This document shows, in pieces, positions 34,302 to 42,225 of a stretch of 64,000 nt of DNA. Every line of letters begins with the position of its first letter. The first letter of the stretch is position 1. The stretch is from assembly GCA_002838945.1 (NCBI GenBank), contig PGXB01000004.1:62001-126000 (forward strand), read 5' to 3'. This stretch comes from a candidate division Zixibacteria bacterium HGW-Zixibacteria-1 (GTDB taxonomy: Bacteria > Zixibacteria > MSB-5A5 > GN15 > PGXB01). Under the pieces are notes generated by a model. It made no database searches. It was not told where the DNA came from and saw only the letters and a list, made by a program, of their open reading frames with translations. Position numbers and translations under genes: made by a program.

Positions 34302-34436
34302 ATGACAACCGGCGGCTGGATATTCATGATTCTTGCATGGGGAGTGATCATCTCGATTCTGATCTACTGTTACACCAGTTTGATCAGGGGAAATAAAGAT
34401 GAACCCACGCAGGACCAAAATAAAATATCGGAATAG
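34302..34436 (+). CDS. MetS-like small subunit of NSS transporter
   Basis: A 44-residue peptide starting MTTGGWIFMILAWGVIISIL with a single transmembrane helix followed by a short polar tail (RGNKDEPTQDQNKISE). The G-G-W-x-F-M-x-x-A-W pattern is what I recall for MetS family NSS transporter small subunits, which assemble with the large symporter and are needed for transport in Corynebacterium MetPS. It lies six bases after the symporter stop, with GGAAGG upstream, so translation is likely coupled. It ends four bases before the convergent sigma-54 regulator gene. Confidence 0.8.
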   Translation: MTTGGWIFMILAWGVIISILIYCYTSLIRGNKDEPTQDQNKISE

Positions 34437-34440
34437 TCCT

Positions 34441-35868
34441 TTAGAAAATACTGTATCGGGCCATGCGGTCCCGCAGAGTATTTCTTGATATGCCCAGTAT
34501 TTCCGAAGTCTTGACCTGATTCGAGCCGAAGTGTTTCAGGCATGACGCGATCAGGGCCTTTTCCAGGGCCGATTCCAGAAAGTAATATATCTTCCCGGGC
34601 GAGTTGTTGATCAATCTGGGCAGGACCGGGTCAATTATCTTACCGAACATCTCGGTATAATCATCCTGCAGATTATTAAGATCTATCTCCACCCCGGAAT
34701 CGATTTCGGAAAAAATCGGGAAATCTTCCGGCTGCAAGGCATTCGATTTTGTCATGACGCAGGCGGTGTGAACGTTATTTTCCAGTTCCCGAACATTGCC
34801 GGGCCAGGAGTATTTGCTCAACATGTTCTGCGCTTTTTGCGAGATGCCTTTGATCTCTTTATTGAGCTGGCGGCTGAATCCCTTGGCAAAATGGTCGGCC
34901 AGAAGCGGGATGTCATCCTTACGTTCACGCAACGGCGGGATGAAGATCGAGACGACTTTCAGACGATAGAACAGATCGACCCGGAAGGAACCTTCCTTCA
35001 TGCATTGCACCAGTGATTTATTGGTCGCCGCGACCACCCGGACATCAACATCGATGGTTTCATTGCCGCCGACGCGTTCGAATTTCTTCTCCTGCAACAC
35101 CCGCAGAAGTTTTGACTGGGTCAACATCGACATATCGGCGATTTCATCCAGGAATATCGTCCCCTGATCGGCCTGTTCGAATTTACCCAGACGCTTGAAA
35201 TAAGCTCCGGTGAAGGCGCCTTTCTCATGGCCGAACAGCTCCGATTCGAGAAGGGTCTCGGCCAGCGCTGCGCAATTGACCGAGAGGAACGGTTTGCTTC
35301 GTCGATGCGAATTGCGATGGATGGCCCGTGCCACCAGTTCCTTGCCGGTGCCGGACTCGCCAAAGATAAGGACGGCCGCGTCACTCTTGGCCACCTGTCC
35401 GACCAGTTTGGCTATTTCAACGATTTCGGGGGACTGCCCGACGATCTCATCCAGTTCATGCGCCTCGACATCGGAAGGATCGACATAGGCTCTTATCCGC
35501 GCCGTCTTGAATCCACAAGCTTTGTTAACCGTATCTATCAACTTTTGTATTTCGAATGGTTTGGTCAGATATTCAAAGGCCCCCTCACGCATAGCTTCCA
35601 TAGCGTTGGCGGTAGAGACAAAACCCGAAATCATGATGACCGGACTGCCGACCTCATGGAGCTTAATCTGCCTCAGAACCTCAAGGCCGGATAATCCCGG
35701 CAAATTTACATCCAGAAGAATAGTATCAATGTCTTTATTCTCTTTGACAAATTCAATGACCTTCTGACCGTCTTCAAGGAAATAAAATCGAAACCGATCG
35801 GGATCGAAAAGATTGGCCAGTGATCTGGATATTTCACGATCGTCATCAACGATAAGTATGTTTTTCAT
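34441..35868 (-). CDS. Sigma-54-dependent response regulator (NtrC family)
   Basis: 475 residues in three domains. A receiver domain (1-120) has the acidic pair in VDDD and phospho-acceptor Asp53 in LLDVNLPG; the AAA+ domain has Walker A GESGTGKE at 169-176 and the sigma-54 contact loop GAFTGA at 216-221; a Fis-type HTH ends the protein (VKTSEILGISRNTLRDRM). It would activate sigma-54 promoters after phosphorylation. No histidine kinase is adjacent, so its partner is elsewhere. The gene is convergent with the MetS-like gene across four bases, with no visible terminator. No convincing GG-N10-GC promoter was found in the window. Confidence 0.96.
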   Translation of the reverse strand: MKNILIVDDDREISRSLANLFDPDRFRFYFLEDGQKVIEFVKENKDIDTILLDVNLPGLSGLEVLRQIKLHEVGSPVIMISGFVSTANAMEAMREGAFEYLTKPFEIQKLIDTVNKACGFKTARIRAYVDPSDVEAHELDEIVGQSPEIVEIAKLVGQVAKSDAAVLIFGESGTGKELVARAIHRNSHRRSKPFLSVNCAALAETLLESELFGHEKGAFTGAYFKRLGKFEQADQGTIFLDEIADMSMLTQSKLLRVLQEKKFERVGGNETIDVDVRVVAATNKSLVQCMKEGSFRVDLFYRLKVVSIFIPPLRERKDDIPLLADHFAKGFSRQLNKEIKGISQKAQNMLSKYSWPGNVRELENNVHTACVMTKSNALQPEDFPIFSEIDSGVEIDLNNLQDDYTEMFGKIIDPVLPRLINNSPGKIYYFLESALEKALIASCLKHFGSNQVKTSEILGISRNTLRDRMARYSIF

Positions 35869-36077
35869 AGATGCGTGTTTATCCTGTATATATTTTATAC
35901 ATTCATAACAGTTTGCCTCTTCAAGGTATCGGATTTTGAACAGAATAGTTTAGCGCCGGGCGGCTCAAATATCCGATATAAAAGGCTTTTCGGAAGGTTT
36001 ATAATGATATCAAAAGCGGATTCAATCAAATGATCCGGTCTGCAAAATATTGCAAAGTCATCAATAAATATTTTGGC

Positions 36078-36917
36078 TCAGTCGCGTTCTTCGATAAGCA
36101 AACCGACCACCGTGGCTGTTAGTATAAAATTAACCAGCATATCGACAATCAACCCGGCAGCCAGAATGTAAAAGACCAGTTCCGGGGAAAATTTGCTGAC
36201 GATTGCGGCGGATTGACCCGTCAAGTACGATGTGGGTACAGTCAGCAAATAAGGAAGCAGGGCCAGGAAAAAAGTAAAAATCGGGTATCGGAAAAAGAGG
36301 GCGAATGTGGTCCTGAAGGCGCGGATAATATTGTTCTTATATACGATGATTGACGGGACAGCATAAATAAATATTGCGTATAATGTTACAGCCACCAGTC
36401 TGATAACGACGTCAAAGACGGCGGCGCGACGCGGTGATCCTTCAAGATAACTCCTGAACAACTCCGGCAATATCAGACTCGCGGCGATAATCACCGCCGT
36501 CACAATAGTCCAGACAATAATGAGCTGCGGCCATCGGCGCACGACTGACCGAAGCGTCATGCCCTCACCCCTTTTTGAACCAATATATCTAAGAAAAAGC
36601 AGTGCGGTAAGCCCGATCGCCAGTCCTTCGAAGATTATTCCGAATAGCAATCTCCCCCATTGATACACATATGGAAGGGCGATGTACAGACCGGGATATT
36701 GCGCAAACAGGCTGGCTGTATTTTTTCCCATCAAGCCGACAAATGGAGACAGAACAGGATATATTACCGGATTTACATATGAATTGAAAACAAGCAGCAG
36801 AAGAAATTGTGCAATCGTATAAATAAACAGCGGCGGCCACAGCCGCATTTTTACGACGGCCCTAAAGGCCTCCGCATAAAGACCAATCAGTCGGTTGATG
36901 CCGTAAATAAAGCCCAC
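36078..36917 (-). CDS. Multi-pass membrane protein, unknown function
   Basis: 279 residues with about six hydrophobic helices (LFIYTIAQFLLLLVFNSYV, LLFGIIFEGLAIGLTALLFL, LIIVWTIVTAVIIAASLIL, LVAVTLYAIFIYAVPSIIVY, FTFFLALLPYLLTV, FYILAAGLIVDMLVNFILTATV). Start is GTG at 36917 with GAGG six bases upstream. It resembles the broad class of glycerophosphodiester phosphodiesterase-like/YciC-type membrane domains only loosely, and no motif is diagnostic. It is separated by 13 bases from the Fn3 lipoprotein gene, so the two are probably co-transcribed. Confidence 0.75.
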   Translation of the reverse strand: MGFIYGINRLIGLYAEAFRAVVKMRLWPPLFIYTIAQFLLLLVFNSYVNPVIYPVLSPFVGLMGKNTASLFAQYPGLYIALPYVYQWGRLLFGIIFEGLAIGLTALLFLRYIGSKRGEGMTLRSVVRRWPQLIIVWTIVTAVIIAASLILPELFRSYLEGSPRRAAVFDVVIRLVAVTLYAIFIYAVPSIIVYKNNIIRAFRTTFALFFRYPIFTFFLALLPYLLTVPTSYLTGQSAAIVSKFSPELVFYILAAGLIVDMLVNFILTATVVGLLIEERD

Positions 36918-36930
36918 TAATTACCTCAGT

Positions 36931-38463
36931 CTATGGTATCGTAACATTCACCCAGTTGGATACCGCCCATTTGCCCTGTTTGTCGAAGACGGCCACGCCG
37001 AAATAAAAGGTACCGTTTCCGGGGCTGTTTTCGAAAGCGGTCTCGGCCCGAGCATTGACAATCACCAGTGGTGTCAGCTGGTCGATGGAAGCCGGGATGG
37101 AGGCGGCACGATATACGCGATATGACTCAAAATCGGAATCATTATTCGACGACCATGATAATGACACCACGGCCCCATCGACACCGGCGGCCAGAGTTAC
37201 CGGAGCGGGCGCCTGGTTTACTAGTGTGACGGCGGAAATAACGGACGAGGCCGCCGAGAGACCGGTATTGTCATAAACATATATTCTATAAAAGTACTGC
37301 GTACTTTCGTTTAGATTTTCATCCTTATATGTGCGGGTGGCACGGCTGGTGACAACCATAATGGGATCGGAGCTGTTGGAAACTGAACCGGTCAGGCCGC
37401 GATATATATGATAGGCGGCGAAATCATCATCAACGGACTGCGACCAATTGAGCCTGATGGCGGACGATGATTCGACCGTAGCATAAGCCGTAACCGGCGA
37501 GGGAGGATTGGAGATAGTCAGCAAAGCCGGAGCATTCACAATAGGAGCCGAATTGCCGGCGGCGTCAAGGAAATGTCCGGCGACTTCTCCACCGACCACC
37601 TCGAGGCCGGCCGGAATTTCATAAATCCGGGAATAGACATATCGACTTGCGCCGATATTACTTTGAACTTCATCGAATGTCAGCGCCAGACTGCTCTGTC
37701 CGGGGAACGTAATGGATGCCGAGCCATCCCCTTCCGCTGTTTCGAGTGAGAACGCAATGCTGTCCCCGGCCGCAAAGACCTGGTCATCGGGAGAATAAGA
37801 GACCGAATTTATCGAGGTCTCGGTATCAAGGATGATACTGTCGGATACGGCCGAGCCGATGCCTGTCTCCGAACCATCAGCGAATCGAAACCGGGCATAG
37901 ACATACTTGACACCGTCACCGGCAGTCAATACAAAAGTTTTAATCGGGGCATAACTTTCCCAGATCGCTTCGGTGAATAGCGGATCCTCGGTAACCTGCA
38001 TCACGGTTGCGGTAACGGGAACAATGAAATCCAGACGGACACTCCTGGAATTGGTGTACTTTCTCCCGCTGCCGATAACAACCGACATTAACCCCGGGCT
38101 GGTGGCAACCGGTTCCGACTTTTCGCCTTCAAGGCCGTCGCTCGTAACAGATGAAACCATGAAATAATACAGGCGTCCGGAGACGAGGCCGGTAACGGTC
38201 GTGGAATATGCGGCGGTTTTAATCCAGAGTTGTTCCGGGCCGCCGAGTGAATCGGTATAATACACTTTGAAAGACATATTGGCGAGGGTATCGGGAACCT
38301 GCCAATCCAGCATAATGCTCTCGGACAAATGAATCGCTTTGACATATATCGGCACCGGGGGAGCCTCGGGAAGTGAGAAATCGAGATCCTCGGAATCGAT
38401 ATAACGGTCACAACCGCCGACCAGCAGCGCCAATAAAGCTATGATAAGAATAATTAATTTCAT
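36931..38463 (-). CDS. Fibronectin type III lipoprotein
   Basis: 510 residues. The lipobox LLVGGC (Cys18) anchors it to a membrane. Fn3 domains are visible at about 35-125 (IMLDWQVPD...SFKVYYTDSLG), 325-415 (IRLNWSQSVDDDFAAYHIYR) and 420-505 (VSLSWSSNNDSDFESYRVYR), with a beta-sandwich region between. Fn3 arrays on lipoproteins often bind surface polymers or proteins. It lies between a PEGA/DUF5683 gene and a membrane protein gene in a three-gene unit. No catalytic motif is visible; the function is unknown. Confidence 0.88.
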   Translation of the reverse strand: MKLIILIIALLALLVGGCDRYIDSEDLDFSLPEAPPVPIYVKAIHLSESIMLDWQVPDTLANMSFKVYYTDSLGGPEQLWIKTAAYSTTVTGLVSGRLYYFMVSSVTSDGLEGEKSEPVATSPGLMSVVIGSGRKYTNSRSVRLDFIVPVTATVMQVTEDPLFTEAIWESYAPIKTFVLTAGDGVKYVYARFRFADGSETGIGSAVSDSIILDTETSINSVSYSPDDQVFAAGDSIAFSLETAEGDGSASITFPGQSSLALTFDEVQSNIGASRYVYSRIYEIPAGLEVVGGEVAGHFLDAAGNSAPIVNAPALLTISNPPSPVTAYATVESSSAIRLNWSQSVDDDFAAYHIYRGLTGSVSNSSDPIMVVTSRATRTYKDENLNESTQYFYRIYVYDNTGLSAASSVISAVTLVNQAPAPVTLAAGVDGAVVSLSWSSNNDSDFESYRVYRAASIPASIDQLTPLVIVNARAETAFENSPGNGTFYFGVAVFDKQGKWAVSNWVNVTIP

Positions 38464-38478
38464 TGTGCTATCCCCTGC

Positions 38479-39198
38479 TTAAAACCTGTGGCTCAGGACC
38501 AGCCGGCCGCCACCCTGCTCAAAATCCGGCACTACCGTAAGGCTGTTCGTCCCGCTTTCAATATTCTTTTCCGGAAAAAAGAAGATAACATCGAGCAGAT
38601 TCAATCCCCAGACAGCGATGGCGGCGCCGATTGTCACCCGCCGAATCGTTTCGGCATCATAGGCGTCCTTTCTGGCTTCAGCCAGAATCGGATAAAACTG
38701 TTCCTTATCGCCAATCGATGTCATGGCATCATAACGATCGAAATAATCATCATAGATACCGACTTTATCGTCGTACTCATTATCGGCTATCAGGAATGAA
38801 GCCAGCGCTCCCGCGGTCGCGACAAAAAACAGACCGCCCTTGAACTTCTGATCGGCATATGTCTGTCCCCAGCCGGGAATAAAAAAGGAACGACTGAAAG
38901 CTTTGAACCGGGTCTTCGGTTTAAGGGTTATGTTGAGACTTCGCCCAATGCCGCTCTGAAGAAACAAAGATGACTTGTATGTTTCATAGCCGTCTTTTTT
39001 GATGCTGACACGGTAATTGCCTTCAAGCGCCTGTTGAAAATTAACGGGAGTAACGCCGGAGACGACTTTATCGCCGGCAATAAAAACTTCCGCCCCGGTC
39101 GGTTTAGTGACAACGGAAAAACCGCTGGCCTCCTGAGCGGACAGCGCCCCGGAGATAATGAATATGATACTTATGACCAAGATCCCTTTGGGCAACAT
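38479..39198 (-). CDS. PEGA domain / DUF5683 membrane protein
   Basis: 239 residues. A signal peptide (ILVISIIFIISGALSAQ) is followed by a PEGA domain (FSVVTKPTGAEVFIAGDKVV-SGVTP, NYRVSIKKDGYETYKSSLF) and a DUF5683-type region with the hallmark FIPGWGQTYADQKFKGGLF and two hydrophobic helices. Both domains recur in Bacteroidetes-side envelopes. It starts the unit with the Fn3 lipoprotein and a multi-pass membrane protein, suggesting a small surface module. Role unknown. Confidence 0.82.
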   Translation of the reverse strand: MLPKGILVISIIFIISGALSAQEASGFSVVTKPTGAEVFIAGDKVVSGVTPVNFQQALEGNYRVSIKKDGYETYKSSLFLQSGIGRSLNITLKPKTRFKAFSRSFFIPGWGQTYADQKFKGGLFFVATAGALASFLIADNEYDDKVGIYDDYFDRYDAMTSIGDKEQFYPILAEARKDAYDAETIRRVTIGAAIAVWGLNLLDVIFFFPEKNIESGTNSLTVVPDFEQGGGRLVLSHRF

Positions 39199-39270
39199 AT
39201 AAAACTCACTTCCTTGTTAATTATCGCTTAATATTGTAAAATAATTATATTCAACACCTAATTCAACAAA

Positions 39271-39300
39271 TAAAAAAAGCCGCATCAGGCGATGCGGCTT
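39271..39300 (-). terminator. Rho-independent terminator after sugar transferase
   Basis: AAGCCGCATC and GATGCGGCTT form a ten-base perfect stem with a four-base loop, and the minus strand continues in seven T residues. It lies 18 bases after the sugar transferase stop. Confidence 0.92.
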
Positions 39301-39317
39301 AAAATTTTCTCAAAATG

Positions 39318-40256
39318 TCAACAGGCGCCTCTTCCGGTCAGAACCACCACGACTGTCTTCGCCAGTATTTTCAGGTCGGTAACAATCGACCATTTATGGA
39401 TATATTTGACGTCGTGCCTGACTTTATCCACCACCGACTCGATCGAAGAATCATAACCCTGGCTGACCTGGGCCAAACCGGTAATTCCCGGTTTTACCCT
39501 GAGGCGGGCATCATAATTAGGTACCTTTTCCCGTAATTCCCTGACAAATTTCGGTCGTTCCGGCCGCGGTCCAACCAGTGACATGTCGCCTTTTAATACA
39601 TTCAGCAATTGCGGCACCTCATCCAGTCGGGTCTTTCGGAGGAACCGTCCCAGCGGCGTTACTCTGGCATCATTCTGTGTGGCCCAGACCGGTCCGCTTA
39701 ATTTTTCGGCATCCGTGACCATGGTGCGGAACTTAATTACCTTAAAAGGCCGGCCGAAACTGTCTTCACGGCGACGTTCCCTGATTCTCATATTTTCATT
39801 CACGTCGGTTTTGTAAATGCGGCGCGAATTGCGGCGGCGATTGATCCCCACTCTTTCCTGGGTATAAAACACCGGGCCGGAGCTGGTTAATTTAATCAAA
39901 AGCGGGACGACCAGAAATATTGGCAAAGCGACGATAATTCCGATAATGGCCCCGCCGACATCAAGTATTTTTTTCATTAACTTATCTATCATACCGATCA
40001 CATATTTTACCGGGTTGGCAACATTTATTGGTGTCATTAATGTATACAACAAGAGGGCGAAAATAAACATAATTCCGGTTATATATTCGCCATAATAATA
40101 TCTCAGGATTGTATTGAACGATTGTTTGCGAAGGGCCTCCCTGACATTCCCGGGCTCCACCGTGATAACTTTGCCGTAACCGACAACCGTTTGTGAAATT
40201 GCGTAAGAGTGGCTTACTTTGCTTTCGTAGTTGGTTTCAATTACTGTCTTACTCAT
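39318..40256 (-). CDS. Polyprenyl-phosphate sugar-phosphotransferase (initiating glycosyltransferase)
   Basis: 312 residues. The C-terminal bacterial sugar transferase domain carries FYTQERVGINRR, FKVIKFRTMVTDAEK, TRLDEVPQLLNVLKGDMSLV-GPRPE and RLRVKPGITGLAQVSQGYD, the catalytic and substrate-binding motifs of WcaJ/PssA-type enzymes. Two hydrophobic segments near 60 and 100 anchor it. It transfers a sugar-1-phosphate to undecaprenyl phosphate to start exopolysaccharide or O-antigen synthesis. It lacks the long N-terminal multi-helix CoA-binding-like part of WcaJ, so it is the short form. No polysaccharide cluster adjoins it; it is a lone gene. Confidence 0.94.
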   Translation of the reverse strand: MSKTVIETNYESKVSHSYAISQTVVGYGKVITVEPGNVREALRKQSFNTILRYYYGEYITGIMFIFALLLYTLMTPINVANPVKYVIGMIDKLMKKILDVGGAIIGIIVALPIFLVVPLLIKLTSSGPVFYTQERVGINRRRNSRRIYKTDVNENMRIRERRREDSFGRPFKVIKFRTMVTDAEKLSGPVWATQNDARVTPLGRFLRKTRLDEVPQLLNVLKGDMSLVGPRPERPKFVRELREKVPNYDARLRVKPGITGLAQVSQGYDSSIESVVDKVRHDVKYIHKWSIVTDLKILAKTVVVVLTGRGAC

Positions 40257-40561
40257 TCGAATTTCATGTCTTTAAAATTAACATTAATATAGAATTACAC
40301 TTCTTGTGCATATATGAGCAAATAGACTGCCCGAAATGAAATAAGCGGGAAAATTTACAAACCAAGCAAGATTATTACTGTCCCGTATTTGTATGTACTT
40401 ATGATACAGATCGTTACAGATACTCGCTGAAGAAATACTATTATTAATAATTCATCAGGATAGCGTCCGGGCGGTGTGCAATACGTTTTCACTGAATCTG
40501 TTGACATAATAACTGCAAGATATTGCGCACTACTTGCGAAAAGAGTTGCAAAATGCAAAAA
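40257..40561. other. Non-coding gap with spaced TTGC repeats
   Basis: Upstream region of the sugar transferase. On the plus strand TTGCG, TTGCG and TTGCA occur at 40523, 40534 and 40546, spaced 11-12 bases, and TTGACA at 40501 is isolated. No ribosome-bound ORF is convincing. The helical spacing could mark an operator, but the motif is short. Confidence 0.3.
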
Positions 40562-40586
40562 CGGCCGGAATCTCTGGTTCCGGCCG
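40562..40586 (-). terminator. Rho-independent terminator after PorV-like gene
   Basis: CGGCCGGAA / TTCCGGCCG is a nine-base perfect stem with a seven-base loop. The minus strand continues TTTTTGCATTTTG, 38 bases after the gene's stop. Confidence 0.88.
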
Positions 40587-40624
40587 CTTTTATGATCAAG
40601 TTTATATAATATCTATCGGAGAGT

Positions 40625-41563
40625 TTATAAGTCCATTATTATAGAGAAACGGTGAATGCTTTCCGAAGTTGAATTTTCGGACGGCGAGAAGGTGTAGTCG
40701 AAATGGGCCGGGCCAAGAAGGGCGCCGACGCCAAAGGACAAACTTTGGCCGAATTCGCGTCCATCCTGGGACGGAATGAAGGCATACCCGGTCCGTACGA
40801 AATACTTTTCCTGGAAGCAGTATTCATAGCCGTTTTTTATGGCAATATCTCCATAAAACGGTGTGTTCATCTCCAGCGAGGCCAGGAGCGATGAGCCATA
40901 GGGTCTGACACTGAAGCCGACCCGGACGGCCGCAGGAAGTTTCTCGGAGACTTCATCGAACTTGATTTTTTGCCCCAAATTAACAGCCGCCAGCCCGAAC
41001 GTAAACCGATCCATTTCATAACGGGCACCGATATCGGCAGCCAGGGCCGATCCGGACAGTCCGGCCAGCGAGACGACGATATATTTGGCAGTCAGTCCGA
41101 GCGAAAAATTATCTTTAACCAGATAGGCGGCCGAGATACCGGCAGCCATATCATAGGTCGAAGCTACTTCACCGGTCGGCTCGTCAAAAGCATTGTAGCC
41201 ATCAATTGAGCCATAGCTCAAATAAGACGCGCTCGTTCCGAGAGTCCATCTTTCCGAGACCGGATAGGCCACGGCCAGATATTCATAGTTTATATCCTGA
41301 TACCAGGCGAAATGCGAGAAAGCGGCCTGAGCCCCTTCCAGTGTCATCAGCCCGGCCGGATTCCAATAGGCCGCGGTGGCATCATTGGTGACGGAGGTAT
41401 AAGCGCCGCCAAGGGCGGCGGCTCTGGCACTGACACCGATATTGAGAAAATCGGCGGCGGCGGAGCCGTTATCGGCGGCAACGGTCGTTTTGCCCAGAAG
41501 CGCCGTAGCGACGACCAGGCAACCCCATATAATTAAGATTCTAAACAGTTTCTGTCGTGACAT
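40625..41563 (-). CDS. PorV/PorQ-family outer-membrane protein
   Basis: 312 residues with a signal peptide (LIIWGCLVVATALLGKTTVAA) and the family N-terminal motif SAAADFLNIGVSARAAALG-GAYTSVTNDATAAYWNPAGLMT. The remainder alternates strand and turn, ending in a strand that finishes MDL. PorV/PorQ proteins are barrel partners of type IX secretion and other surface systems in Bacteroidetes-side bacteria; related barrels are also widespread in other phyla. AGGGGTGG precedes the ATG. The gene has a long 5' leader and its own terminator. Secretion-system membership is not shown by the neighbours. Confidence 0.92.
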   Translation of the reverse strand: MSRQKLFRILIIWGCLVVATALLGKTTVAADNGSAAADFLNIGVSARAAALGGAYTSVTNDATAAYWNPAGLMTLEGAQAAFSHFAWYQDINYEYLAVAYPVSERWTLGTSASYLSYGSIDGYNAFDEPTGEVASTYDMAAGISAAYLVKDNFSLGLTAKYIVVSLAGLSGSALAADIGARYEMDRFTFGLAAVNLGQKIKFDEVSEKLPAAVRVGFSVRPYGSSLLASLEMNTPFYGDIAIKNGYEYCFQEKYFVRTGYAFIPSQDGREFGQSLSFGVGALLGPAHFDYTFSPSENSTSESIHRFSIIMDL

Positions 41564-41566
41564 TTT

Positions 41567-41674
41567 CTACCACCCCTTGGTTTTGTATGCATATTTACAG
41601 GGTGGTAATTGCAATGACGATGCCCATAGGGCATGAATCAAAATTATTTTCAGCAAGTAAAAAAGTAAATTCAT
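41567..41674 (-). CDS. Possible 35-residue leader peptide before PorV-like gene
   Basis: A short ORF starts MNLLFYLLKIILIHALW at 41674 with AGGA four bases upstream and stops at 41567, three bases before the PorV-like ATG. The N-terminal half is hydrophobic and could be a membrane-spanning or signal segment; the C-terminal half is basic. Its stop lies within the ribosome-binding region of the downstream gene, a layout consistent with translational coupling. It may equally be chance, since no homologue can be named. Confidence 0.35.
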   Translation of the reverse strand: MNLLFYLLKIILIHALWASSLQLPPCKYAYKTKGW

Positions 41675-41953
41675 AGTTTCCTGTAATTGTATGTATCCTA
41701 TTTGTTTACAAGACCTGCAAGGAAGCCGGCAGGAGACTTCGTCGGGTTGAATTCAGCCAGGGCCGGCTGTCAACTATAAGGCAAATCCAACAAGTCTTGA
41801 ACAGATCCCATATTTAACCCCCTTTCTCAGCGTCATTCGTTTACTCGGCAATGGCTTAAATACCTCGTTCGGTTATTGCACAAGCCTAATCTAATTGTCG
41901 GTCTTCTGAACACTGTTCTTTATACAATATGGGATTCAACCCATAGTATTTTT

Positions 41954-41983
41954 ATACTACTTTTTTTTATAAGCTGTTGTCAA
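41954..41983 (-). promoter_or_regulatory. Promoter of the PorV-like gene with 5' hairpin
   Basis: On the minus strand TTGACA (41978-41983) and TAGTAT (41954-41959) are 18 bases apart. The predicted start near 41947 would place the stem TATGGG / CCCATA (41928-41945) at the very 5' end of the transcript, and would give a leader of about 380 bases. Confidence 0.55.
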
Positions 41984-42070
41984 CACAAAAATTAGAAAGA
42001 ATTATCTTTTTATAACATCGCAACCCGCACCAGGACAGCGATTTAACATGGTATTATTGACATCTTTATT

Positions 42071-42112
42071 CATTATCTTGTATTGGAATGGACAATCCAA
42101 TGAAAGATAATG
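42071..42112. repeat. Imperfect inverted repeat
   Basis: CATTATCTT (42071-42079) pairs with AAGATAATG (42104-42112), and inside it ATTGGA pairs with TCCAAT, leaving an eight-base loop. There is no T-tract and no gene on either side within 100 bases to terminate. Role unknown; an operator dyad or a transcript structure is possible. Confidence 0.6.
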
Positions 42113-42225
42113 TGTTACGAAATTATTAGAATGACGACGAAAGGGATAAAATCTGCAGATGGGACGTTCCGATTTCAATAAGATTTAATTACAGCGGCGC
42201 GAGCATACGAAATTTCGGAACAAAA

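Larger units (their letters stand above)
41675..42225. other. Non-coding leader and inter-gene region
   Basis: The minus-strand leader of the PorV-like gene occupies about 41947-41675; a 13-codon micro-ORF with GGGGG upstream lies at 41811-41770. The pair AGCCGGC / GCCGGCT forms a long-range stem around 41730-41769. The rest, 41990-42225, is AT-rich and contains the inverted repeat at 42071-42112. No known riboswitch consensus was recognised. Confidence 0.4.

Noticed and set aside
40355-40558. 67-codon minus-strand ORF in the gap before the sugar transferase
   Set aside because: No ribosome site or domain, and it runs into a region with a terminator and repeats.
41675-41947. Cyclic-di-GMP, cobalamin or SAM riboswitch in the PorV leader
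   Set aside because: None of the conserved core bases could be matched by eye; the leader structure remains unclassified.
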